NCBI GenBank assembly: GCA_020638795.1 | Contig: JACKHW010000001.1 | Location: 496,001 to 560,000, forward strand | Reading direction: 5' to 3' | DNA from: Planctomycetota bacterium | GTDB taxonomy: Bacteria; Planctomycetota; UBA1135; GCA-002748355 | DNA length: 64,000 bases | Shown here: in pieces, positions 44,125 through 51,830 of the stretch | Position numbering within the stretch: position 1 is the stretch's first letter | Layout of the letters: the number at the start of each line of letters is the position of its first letter | Made by a program: the position numbers and the translations under genes | Notes under the pieces: generated by a model | Database searches by the model: none | What the model was told of the DNA's origin: nothing | What the model saw: only the letters and a program-made list of their open reading frames with translations

Positions 44125-45084
44125 TCAGCGGAGGTAAGGCGGCAGCTTCTGGCGCCACTCGTCGTCGCGAACCGCAACGTCGGCCTTGCCGCTCATGAGG
44201 CGCGTCGTGAACTCGTTCGCCTTCGCTTGGTTCTTGTCGAACATCAGCAGCACGTGGCTCGCACGGACCTGGTCCTCGGCAGGCGTCGCCCCCTTCTGCT
44301 TCCCGGTCACCTTGAGGAAGTGGTAGCCGAAGTTGGTCGCGAAGACCGGGCTGACCTGTCCGACCGGTAGCGAAAACGCCTGTTGCGCGAACGGGACGAC
44401 CATCGACTGGCGACCGAACTGCCCGAGGTCGCCACCTTGAGCGCTGCTCGGGCACTCGGAGTGCTCCTTGGCGATGGCCGCGAAGTCGGCATCGGGCTTG
44501 GCTGCCGCGGCTTGCCACTCGCCGATCTGCTTACGCAGTGAAGCGATCTTCTCACTGCCGAGCCCGGCTTCGATGGCGCGAATGGTGATCAACTGATCGA
44601 GTGCCGTCGACACGTAGGTGTCGGGAGTGCCGCCTTGGTAGGAGGCGAGGTACTTCGCGAGGTCCATGACCTCGCTCTCGCTGATCTGTTGACCGTCGAC
44701 CGTGACCACGACGCCTTCGGCGAGATCCTGCTTCTCGGCATCGCCGAACAAGCGGGCAGTAGGCTTGCCCTTCCCGGCATCACCAGGCGCGTCCGTCGGC
44801 GTGACGGGTTGCGGCTGCGGTTGCGTCGCCGGATCGAAGATCTTGACCTTGCGGAACTTCGGCGTGCGCATCTTGAGGCGCGCTTCGACGTCCTTCGCGT
44901 TGATCTTCGATGACGGGACGTCCTGCGCGGCGTCCTGCACGGACTCGACGGCTTCGGCTTCGATCGATTCGCCTCGGTCCGAACCCGGCGTTGCGGAGCC
45001 GTCTTGCGCATGCGCGAGCGTGCAGGGGAGGCCGAAGAGGCAGGAAGTCGCGATGAGGCGTGTGGTTCGGAAGAACGTTGACAT
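44125..45084 (-). CDS. Exported parvulin-type isomerase with apparently permuted domain
   Basis: A 319-residue protein with signal peptide (TSCLFGLPCTLAHAQ). After an acidic/Pro-rich linker come a helical part (VVTVDGQQISESEVMDLAKY) and a parvulin domain: FAAIAKEHSECPSSAQGGDL, QSMVVPFAQQAF, VSPVFATNFGYHFLKV. The first strand normally seen before it, 'R(A/V)SHILI', is found instead after it as VRASHVLLMFDKNQAKANEF. ATG 45084 was chosen as it begins the signal peptide; MRSN at 45129 is an alternative. Divergent from the TMEM175-like gene, about 265 bases away. Confidence 0.83.
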   Translation of the reverse strand: MSTFFRTTRLIATSCLFGLPCTLAHAQDGSATPGSDRGESIEAEAVESVQDAAQDVPSSKINAKDVEARLKMRTPKFRKVKIFDPATQPQPQPVTPTDAPGDAGKGKPTARLFGDAEKQDLAEGVVVTVDGQQISESEVMDLAKYLASYQGGTPDTYVSTALDQLITIRAIEAGLGSEKIASLRKQIGEWQAAAAKPDADFAAIAKEHSECPSSAQGGDLGQFGRQSMVVPFAQQAFSLPVGQVSPVFATNFGYHFLKVTGKQKGATPAEDQVRASHVLLMFDKNQAKANEFTTRLMSGKADVAVRDDEWRQKLPPYLR

Positions 45085-45349
45085 CGGTTCGGGGCGGTTG
45101 GATCGATCGGGACAGTCGTTGGACCGCATGACGTGCGGCCTCGAACGTTGCGGAGTGTAGCAGTCGACCCTGGGGTCCGGCACGTGCCGGGCTTCGATTT
45201 CAGGTGTCGGGCCGACACACGGGCCCGCGACGCAGGGACACGGTGTGGACTCCCGCCCGATCCCAAATTCGTGCGCGTGCGGAATGCGCCCCTTTCCGAT
45301 GGTGTTGTTCCAACGGCCCTGCGGAGCCGGCAGAATCGCACGATCCGTG

Positions 45350-46075
45350 ATGCGCGACCGACTCGAAGAGCTCGAAGCCGACCCGTTGTTCCGATGGCGA
45401 GGCGGAAACGTCAGCCGCATCGAAGGCTTGTCGGACGGAGTGTTCGCGCTCGCGATCGCGCTGCTCGCGTTCGGCAACGTCCCGCGCGACGGCGCGGGGA
45501 TCACGCGGTTCTTCCAAGAGGTGCCGGCCTTCGCCGCGTGCTTCCTCTTCGTGATCTGGGTCTGGTGGTACCACTACAAGTTCTTCAGGCGCTACGGCCT
45601 GCAGGACTTCGTGACGGTGATCCTCAACTCCGTGCTCCTCTTCGTCGTCCTCTTCTTCATCAACCCGCTCGGCTACGTCGCGAATCTCGTGATCACGCGG
45701 CAGATGCTCGGAGTGGTCGTGCCGGGCGCCGATCCGGGCTTCGGCGACCCGCGCGTCATCCTCTGGTACGCGAGCGGATTCACGCTCCTGTTCGTTTGCT
45801 TTCTGGGGCTCAACGTCAACGCGTGGCGCCATCGATCCGTGCTCGAGTTGGATGCGGTCGAACGTTGCCTGGCCGTGACGGCCATCGGCGAGCAGGTTCT
45901 CAACGTCTCGGTCGGCGTTGCCTCGATCGTGCTCGCGGTGCTCGGACAGTATCCCTACGCTGGTTGGATCTTCGTCGCCCTCGGCCCGTTGCACGGGACT
46001 TGGGGCTTCGTGCGCGGAGTCCGCACCGACCGGATCCGCGATCAACAACCACGAGAACAAATACGATCATCATGA
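45350..46075 (+). CDS. TMEM175/DUF1211-family potassium channel-like protein
   Basis: A 241-residue protein with six predicted helices. The family motif (FSDGVFA) appears as IEGLSDGVFALAIALLAF, Leu replacing Phe. Bacterial TMEM175 proteins are K+ channels that form dimers or tetramers. The basic C-terminus (GVRTDRIRDQQPREQ) is cytoplasmic. Start ATG 45350 begins MRDRLEELEADPLFRWRGG, the usual few residues before helix 1. It overlaps the next gene's start by 4 bases (ATGA). Confidence 0.85.
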   Translation: MRDRLEELEADPLFRWRGGNVSRIEGLSDGVFALAIALLAFGNVPRDGAGITRFFQEVPAFAACFLFVIWVWWYHYKFFRRYGLQDFVTVILNSVLLFVVLFFINPLGYVANLVITRQMLGVVVPGADPGFGDPRVILWYASGFTLLFVCFLGLNVNAWRHRSVLELDAVERCLAVTAIGEQVLNVSVGVASIVLAVLGQYPYAGWIFVALGPLHGTWGFVRGVRTDRIRDQQPREQIRSS

Positions 46076-46575
46076 GTGGAAACGAAGGCTGTGAGAGTGG
46101 CGCGATGCCGGGCATGCAGAAGCTGCCCCAGCACGATCAACTGCAACGCAGCGTGGGAACGTGGGATGGCGCGATGACCGCGTGGACACCCGATGGCCAG
46201 GAGATCGCGAGCAAGGGTGTCATGGTTTCGACGGCGCACGGGGCCTTCCACACGATCGACGCGTACGAAGGCGAAGTCATGGGCGCTCCGTACGTCGGTC
46301 ATGGAATCAACAGCTACTGCCCACTTCGTAAGCAGTTCATGTCGACGTGGACCGATTCGATGACGGGTTGTCCGTTGCAGCTCACCGGTCAGTATGACGA
46401 AGCGACCAAGACGACGACGCTGCACGGTGAAGCGATGGGGCCGACCGGAATGTCGCCATGCTCGACCAAGACGACGTTCGTGTCCGACGATCGGATCGAT
46501 TGGGAGTTCTACGGCGAAGTGCCGGGGGTCGGTCCGGTGCGCTTCTTGCGCATCGAATACACGCGTCGGTCGTGA
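46072..46575 (+). CDS. DUF1579-family protein
   Basis: A 167-residue protein of the DUF1579 family, a small beta-barrel: LQRSVGTWDGAMTAW, then TIDAYEGEVMGAPYVGHGIN, YCPLRKQFMSTWTDSMTG and the ending GVGPVRFLRIEYTRR. Function is unknown; such proteins are common in Planctomycetota. It begins inside the TMEM175-like stop and overlaps the next gene's GTG start by 4 bases (GTGA), so the three genes form one unit. Confidence 0.85.
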   Translation: MSGNEGCESGAMPGMQKLPQHDQLQRSVGTWDGAMTAWTPDGQEIASKGVMVSTAHGAFHTIDAYEGEVMGAPYVGHGINSYCPLRKQFMSTWTDSMTGCPLQLTGQYDEATKTTTLHGEAMGPTGMSPCSTKTTFVSDDRIDWEFYGEVPGVGPVRFLRIEYTRRS

Positions 46576-47072
46576 GTTCGCCATCCGCGGGCGCCGGCGC
46601 GAACGAGCGGACGCTCTATTACTTCGCTTATGGGTCCAACATGGATCCCGCGCGTTTCGAGCGGCGCGTCGGTCACCCGCGATCGGTGCGGCGTGCCGAG
46701 CTGCCGAACCATCGACTCCGCTTCGCGGCCAACGTGCAGTCCGAAGGCGGCGGTGGTGCGGTGATCGATGCGGCGGTGGAGTCGACGGTGGATGGAGTGC
46801 TGTTCGAGATCACGGAGGAACAGCTCGCGGCCATGGATCGCGAGGAGTTCGATCCGTCCCGTGACACTGCAGGACTCGGACTGCGCAAGCGTGTGCATGT
46901 CGAAACCGCAGAGGGCGTCGTCGCGGCCGAGGTCTATACGATCACGGACGACGGGCGGCATGCAGCACCCTCGCCGACGTATCTCGCCCACATCGTCGAC
47001 GGCCTTCGGGCGGCGGGCTACGGGGACGATGCCGTCGCTCGCGTGCACGCAGCCGCGGATCGGGCTCGCTGA
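46572..47072 (+). CDS. Gamma-glutamylcyclotransferase-like (AIG2/GGCT) protein
   Basis: A 166-residue protein. It has the signature YFAYGSNMDPARFERRVGHP, the family's phosphate-type loop, then AELPNHRLRFAANVQSEGGG, VDGVLFEITEEQLAAMDREE (the acidic catalytic region) and VYTITDD. GGCTs cyclise gamma-glutamyl amino acids to 5-oxoproline. Start is GTG 46572 (VSSPSAGAGANE leader); an earlier in-frame ATG lies in the DUF1579 gene. Overlaps the previous gene by 4 bases. Confidence 0.82.
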   Translation: MSSPSAGAGANERTLYYFAYGSNMDPARFERRVGHPRSVRRAELPNHRLRFAANVQSEGGGGAVIDAAVESTVDGVLFEITEEQLAAMDREEFDPSRDTAGLGLRKRVHVETAEGVVAAEVYTITDDGRHAAPSPTYLAHIVDGLRAAGYGDDAVARVHAAADRAR

Positions 47073-47172
47073 CGCGCACGGCGAACCGTGCTCGTCGCAT
47101 GTTGTGGGGAACACGGACCCCGGGATCACGTCCGGCCCCGTTTTCCACGTTCTACCTTCCCGAGGAGGTCGC

Positions 47173-47745
47173 ATGACCCGACTCTCGCTGCTCCCTCTCG
47201 TCGCGGTTCTGCTCTTCGGTAGCGGTCGACCCGTGCTGGCGCGATCCCCGGACGTGATCTTGCCGGGGCACAAATCCGTCGAACATCGCATCGTGCTCGA
47301 CTGGGGGAGCGATCTCGATCGCTATCGCTTCTTCGTCAGCCCGAACGCCGGCTTCCACGGCAACGCACTCGCGGAGCGCGGCGTGCAGATGCGGTTCTCG
47401 AGCAAGTATGGATCGAGGATCTGGGCCGTACCGGCGAACGAGGAGCCTCCCGTTGCCGGAAAGCGCATCGAGGGTTCGTGGCCGAATGCGCGAGTTCCCG
47501 TTGGGGAATGGTCTTCGGTCCCGATCGGTACTCCCGTCGCGAAAGTCATCACGCACCTACGAATCGTCGCGGTCGACGACCAGACGCTTCGGTTCGAGAC
47601 CGTGTCGGAGCAGCGGTTCGACAGTCGCGGGCGAGAGATCGGGTCGGGTTCGTGGTTCGTGCTGATCGTGATTGCCGTCGTCGGTGCCACAGCCGTGATT
47701 TGGATGACGAAGCGGGAGCACGGACACGAGGTCGAGCCATGTTGA
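47173..47745 (+). CDS. Exported unknown protein with C-terminal membrane helix
   Basis: A 190-residue protein. A signal peptide (SLLPLVAVLLFGSGRPVLA) is followed by a beta-rich part starting PDVILPGHKSVEHRIVLDW, with an FVSP motif, and a final membrane helix (WFVLIVIAVVGATAVIWM) with a cytoplasmic KREHGHE tail. I do not recognise a family. A strong SD (GAGGAGG) precedes ATG 47173. It overlaps the next small membrane protein by 7 bases. Confidence 0.75.
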   Translation: MTRLSLLPLVAVLLFGSGRPVLARSPDVILPGHKSVEHRIVLDWGSDLDRYRFFVSPNAGFHGNALAERGVQMRFSSKYGSRIWAVPANEEPPVAGKRIEGSWPNARVPVGEWSSVPIGTPVAKVITHLRIVAVDDQTLRFETVSEQRFDSRGREIGSGSWFVLIVIAVVGATAVIWMTKREHGHEVEPC

Positions 47746-48080
47746 GTGTGCTCCTCGAGTACACGCCATGGCTCGCGCTGACGCTCGCACTCGAAGGCGC
47801 CGTCGTCGCCCTGCTGATCCGAGGCGAAGGGCGTCGTCGCGCGCTGCAGGCGTGCATCGCGATCAACCTGCTGACGCATCCGATCGCGACGCTCGCAGTG
47901 CTCGAAGCAGGGCTCAACGTCGTGCCCGTGGAACTCGTCGTGATCGCGGTCGAGGTGGTGCTCTATCGCCAGATCCTGGGGCTCTCGACGAAGCGCGCGA
48001 TCACGCTCGGGGTGTTGGCAAACCTCGTTTCGTGGGGGGCAGGCGTCGCGGCGAGCCTGGTCCTCGAGACGTGGCACTGA
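47739..48080 (+). CDS. Small membrane protein, unknown
   Basis: A 113-residue hydrophobic protein with about four helices (WLALTLALEGAVVALLI, CIAINLLTHPIATLAVLEAG, VPVELVVIAVEVVLY, ITLGVLANLVSWGAGVAASL). The Glu/Asn within helices recall the C-terminal half of lipid or transport helper proteins, but no family is clear. It begins within the previous gene (7-base overlap), so both are likely cotranslated. Confidence 0.78.
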   Translation: MLSVLLEYTPWLALTLALEGAVVALLIRGEGRRRALQACIAINLLTHPIATLAVLEAGLNVVPVELVVIAVEVVLYRQILGLSTKRAITLGVLANLVSWGAGVAASLVLETWH

Positions 48081-48095
48081 CGGGCAAAGTCCCGT
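48080..48095. terminator. Possible terminator at a convergent junction
   Basis: ACGGG-CAAAGT-CCCGT forms a 5-bp stem with a 6-base loop just past the stop of the small membrane protein and before the stop of the selenoprotein-like gene. There is no clear T tract, so it is weak. Confidence 0.3.
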
Positions 48096-48099
48096 TGAG

Positions 48100-49455
48100 T
48101 CATTTCGGCGCGCGCACGACGATCTCGCGAGACAGGGATCGACGCACGAGCTTGCAGGTCCCGGTCGCGTCGTCGCAGATCGGCACGAGGGCGTAGCCTC
48201 GGATCGTGTGCGAGCCGGGTTCGACCGCGGCATCGACGTGCACTTCGTACTCGATCGTTCGCTCGACAGGCGTGCGCGTCGGCGCGACCGGATTCGCCAT
48301 TCGCTTCTTCCTCGTAGCAGTGAAGCCGTTCGGCAACTCGATCCACGCGACCGGGGCATCCGCTTCCGCGTCGAGCTTCACGCCTTCGTTCGCGCGGAGC
48401 TTCCAGTAGAGGCGGAAGGAGGACCCGACGCGGACCGGGTTCGGCGCGACGACGCCATGGACGGCGATCGCGAGTTCGTCGATGGCGATGGCGTGCTTCG
48501 CGTCGGGTTCGCGGTCGTCGGTCTCGGCGAGATCGTGCGTGCGCACAGGCGTCGCCAGTTCGGAGCCTTCGGGTTCGACGACGAGTCTTGGCACGTCCGC
48601 ACCGCGTTTGCGCAACGCGTCGCGTGCCTCGGCGATCCAGTCGTAGAACGGGTAGGGCTTGTCGAGTCGTGGACCGTACTGCTGGATGCGACGTCGATAG
48701 ATGTAGTTGGACGGTGCGGCTTCGATGGCTCTCGACCATGCATCGATCGCAGCTTGGAAGTCGGAATCGTGCATTCCCGAGTGCGTGGGTGTGGTTCGAT
48801 GCGCGTCATACCGTGCGCGGTGTGCACACCCCAGTAAGAAGAGCATCGACGCATCCGTTGCCGCTTCGGCGAGATGCTTCGTCGCCGCCTCGATCGACTC
48901 GGTGTAGCGTCCCTCGAGATAGTGCTTCTCTGCTTCATTGCACGATAGCGGCTCGACCGAAGGTCCCTGCGGTGCGCTCCATGCGGTCTCGAGGAAGGTG
49001 CCAAGGACCCATTCGGGTGTCGGGCGTGTGTGACGGAGAACTCCGTGCTCATCGATCGCCCACACGAGCGGCACCGCGGAAACGCCGGAGCGATTGAGAC
49101 TGTCTACGAGAATCGGCCAGTCGATGTTCTGCCAGTCCAAGAACAAGCGACAGCGATCTGGATGCTGCTCTTGGATGAGGCCGACGACGACGAGGTCTCC
49201 GCGTTCGCGAGCTTCAGCGGTGCGTTCGTGCCACACGGGCACGTGCTTGCGGCAACCGCGTCACCACGACGCGAATTGTACGAGGAGGACCTTCTTGCCG
49301 CGAAATGCGGCGAGACTGCTCAGTCGTGCGGCATGAGTCACGGGAGCTTCACGTGCCATGACCGGATACTGCTGGGTCGGGAAGAACTCACCGACCGCCG
49401 GAGCTTGCGCTGTCGATGCAGCAGCGAGAGACAGGAGGACGATGGTGCTGCGCAT
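48100..49455 (-). CDS. Probable selenoprotein: thioredoxin-fold (redoxin) protein with in-frame TGA (UxxC)
   Basis: One continuous 451-residue reading frame if the TGA at 49261-49263 is read as selenocysteine (residue 65). Residues 1-18 are a signal peptide. The thioredoxin-like part reads VLLVQFASW-U-RGCRKHVPVWHE, i.e. a UxxC redox motif in place of CxxC, with cis-Pro in VSAVPLVWAID. Downstream are TPR-like helices (EAEKHYLEGRYTESIEAATK, DFQAAIDAWSRAIEAAP) and a DsbD-alpha-like beta domain (CDDATGTCK, RREIVV-like end). A hairpin follows the TGA at 49227-49243. Start ATG 49455. The frame on both sides is thioredoxin-like and unbroken, against simple decay. It converges with a small gene at 48080. 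Confidence 0.8.
49227..49243 (-). promoter_or_regulatory. bSECIS-like hairpin downstream of the in-frame TGA
   Basis: On the minus strand RNA, CGUGCC-CGUGU-GGCACG makes a 6-bp stem with a 5-base loop. Counting from the UGA, the loop begins after 23 bases, within the 16-37 reported for bacterial SECIS elements, and G is the second loop base, as expected. It lies inside the coding sequence, as bacterial SECIS elements must. Confidence 0.6.
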
Positions 49456-49588
49456 CGAAGTACGATACCAGCGTGACTGCGATGTGTGAGTGCATGGGGG
49501 AATCGCGTCCCGCATGATGAGCAAGCGAGCGTGTACGGCACGACGTGCCAGACCTCGCAATCAGGCTTCGACAACGACGGTTCTCCGT

Positions 49589-51793
49589 ATGCCAAACACC
49601 TACTCGATTCGGTTTCACGCCGCGTTCGCCGCGGTCTTCACCCTGCTAGCCATCGACGCGAGGGCTCAGGCAGATTGGACGAAGCTCGCGATCGACGATC
49701 GCGCGAGCCACGCGATGGTCGAAGATCCGGTTGCCGGACGCATCATGACCTTCGGCGGGATCAACTGCGCCGACGCGTCGAACGCGGAGACCTGGATCTG
49801 GGCGTCGGGCAGTTGGTCCGAGGTCACGACGACGACGCATCCGAGTGCGCGCATCGACCACGCGATGGCACTCGATACGACGCGCAATCGTGTCGTGCTC
49901 TTCGGAGGGAGTTCGCCCCAGGTCCTCGGTGATACCTGGGAGTGGAACGGCTCGGCATGGACGAAACTCACGCCGAAGACGAGTCCACCGGCACGCTTTC
50001 GTCACGCTCTGGCCTACGACGAGGCGCGCAAGCTGGTCGTGATGTTCGGCGGCGTCGACGCCGCGTCCCAGCCACTCACGGACACCTGGGTCTTCGACGG
50101 TCAGGATTGGAAGCGAGAGACGCCGACGACGAGCCCGACTGCGCGCAGTCAACATGCGATGACCTATGACGTGTCGACGCGGCGCGTGATGCTCGCGGGC
50201 GGTCGTGACAGCACGGCGAGCCTCGCCGAGACTTGGACCTGGGATGGCCGGGATTGGACGCTCTTCCTGCCGCTGCCGGCGGCCGTGGATCGGCCCGCGA
50301 TGACGTACGATCGTGGGCAGGGCACGATCGTCCTCTTCGACGGAGGCACGAAGGTCTACGAGTCGAGCGGCGGCCTCAAGTGGTTGACGAACACGCCGAA
50401 GACGGATCCCGGCGTACGCTGGGCGCATGCGCTCGCGTACGATGCGAACAGGAAGCGCGTCTTGCTCTTTGGTGGCAACGATCGACCGGATAGCTGGGAA
50501 TACGACGGCACGGACTGGAGCCTGGTCGCGCCGGACGTGCCCGAAGGACGACGCGGTCCCGTGCTGGCCCACGATGCGCTGCGAGATCGCACCTTGCTCT
50601 TCGGTGGACGCGGCTGCAACACCGCCACGCCCAAGATCGACGACACTTGGGAGTTCGATGGCTCGAAGTGGATCCGTCACCAGCCCGTGACGAAGCCCGG
50701 TCCTCGATGGGCTTCGGCGCTCGTCTACGACTCGATGCGTCGTCGTTTCGTGCTCTTCGGTGGACTCGATGGCAGCAATAACGCGATCGGGGACACTTGG
50801 TTGTGGGACGGCACCGCCTGGACGCGGACCTTGTCGTCCTCGAGTCCGTCGGCTCGAGCCTTCCATGCGATGGCATTCGACGTCGAGCGATCCCGAGCCG
50901 TGCTGTTCGGTGGCATCGACGTCGCCAATCGGACGCTCGCCGACACCTGGACCTACGACGGTACGAACTGGTCCCAGCGAAGCCCGGCCAATGCGCCGCC
51001 GGCCATGTCGGGTCATGGGATGGCCTACGACCCGGTGCGCAAGCAGACATTGCTCGTCGGGAACGCGCAGACTTGGATCTGGGATGGCATCGACTGGAGT
51101 CGACGGACTCCGAATTCGCAACCGCCGAACGGCGCGTCGTCCGCGATGTCGTACGATGCTGTGCGCGATCGGACGGTTCTCTTCGTCAACGGCGAGACTT
51201 GGGATTGGGACGGACAGGATTGGCAGAAGCGCACTCCGCTCGCATCGCCGGTTGGACGCGGCGACACGGCGATGACCTACGTGGCGGGGCATGGCAGGGT
51301 GCTGCTTTTCGGCGGGAGCGGTTCCGGAACCGGCTCGTTCTCCGATCTCTGGGCTTTTGCGACGCAGGATCTGGCGAGCTTCACGCCATTCGGCAGCGCG
51401 TGTCCGAGCAGCAATGGAACACCACGACTCCAGGCGACACCGGGGCAGCGACCGTGGTTGGCCGCGACCTTCGAGGTCGAAGTCGTGGGGATTCCGACGC
51501 TCGCTCCCGTGCTCTGGACGATCGGAGCCTCGAAGACCGTCTGGGGACCCTTCCAGCTCCCGCTCGATCTCGGGGCCATCGGAATGCCGACTTGCAAGCT
51601 CCTCGCGAGTCCGGACATCTTCTTGCCCCTCGTGACGATCGCCGACCGAGCGAGTGCACAGGTTCCGATTCCGAACGATCTGTCGCTGCGGAATGCTGCG
51701 TTCCACAGCCAAGCCTTCATCGTCGACGCTCCCGCGAACGCCGTGGGACTCGTCCTGTCGAACGGCGCGACCGGCGACTTCGGCGTGCGCTAG
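49589..51793 (+). CDS. Secreted Kelch-like beta-propeller protein
   Basis: A 734-residue exported protein with signal peptide (FHAAFAAVFTLLAIDARAQ). About eleven Kelch-type blades are visible, with the repeated pattern VVLFGG...DTWEWDG..W, e.g. RVVLFGGSSPQVLGDTWEWN and RFVLFGGLDGSNNAIGDTWL. After the propeller there is a C-terminal beta domain (FGSACPSSNGTPRLQATPG, ending FHSQAFIVDAP..VGLVLSNG) similar to that in other secreted planctomycete proteins, possibly for surface attachment or sorting. No active site is visible. ATG 49589 starts the signal. Divergent from the selenoprotein-like gene. Confidence 0.85.
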   Translation: MPNTYSIRFHAAFAAVFTLLAIDARAQADWTKLAIDDRASHAMVEDPVAGRIMTFGGINCADASNAETWIWASGSWSEVTTTTHPSARIDHAMALDTTRNRVVLFGGSSPQVLGDTWEWNGSAWTKLTPKTSPPARFRHALAYDEARKLVVMFGGVDAASQPLTDTWVFDGQDWKRETPTTSPTARSQHAMTYDVSTRRVMLAGGRDSTASLAETWTWDGRDWTLFLPLPAAVDRPAMTYDRGQGTIVLFDGGTKVYESSGGLKWLTNTPKTDPGVRWAHALAYDANRKRVLLFGGNDRPDSWEYDGTDWSLVAPDVPEGRRGPVLAHDALRDRTLLFGGRGCNTATPKIDDTWEFDGSKWIRHQPVTKPGPRWASALVYDSMRRRFVLFGGLDGSNNAIGDTWLWDGTAWTRTLSSSSPSARAFHAMAFDVERSRAVLFGGIDVANRTLADTWTYDGTNWSQRSPANAPPAMSGHGMAYDPVRKQTLLVGNAQTWIWDGIDWSRRTPNSQPPNGASSAMSYDAVRDRTVLFVNGETWDWDGQDWQKRTPLASPVGRGDTAMTYVAGHGRVLLFGGSGSGTGSFSDLWAFATQDLASFTPFGSACPSSNGTPRLQATPGQRPWLAATFEVEVVGIPTLAPVLWTIGASKTVWGPFQLPLDLGAIGMPTCKLLASPDIFLPLVTIADRASAQVPIPNDLSLRNAAFHSQAFIVDAPANAVGLVLSNGATGDFGVR

Positions 51794-51830
51794 CACGTCG
51801 CTCTCGCGTCGCAACTGCGGTCTGCGGAGC

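Noticed and set aside
49261..49263. TGA in the redoxin gene as an ordinary stop giving two genes
   Set aside because: The upstream piece would end inside the redox motif, the downstream piece would lack an N-terminus, and both share one frame. Selenocysteine fits better, though a sequencing error cannot be excluded.
49646..51814. A 722-codon open frame antisense to the Kelch-like gene
   Set aside because: Its repeats mirror the Kelch blades on the other strand and its composition is Arg-rich. It is a shadow.
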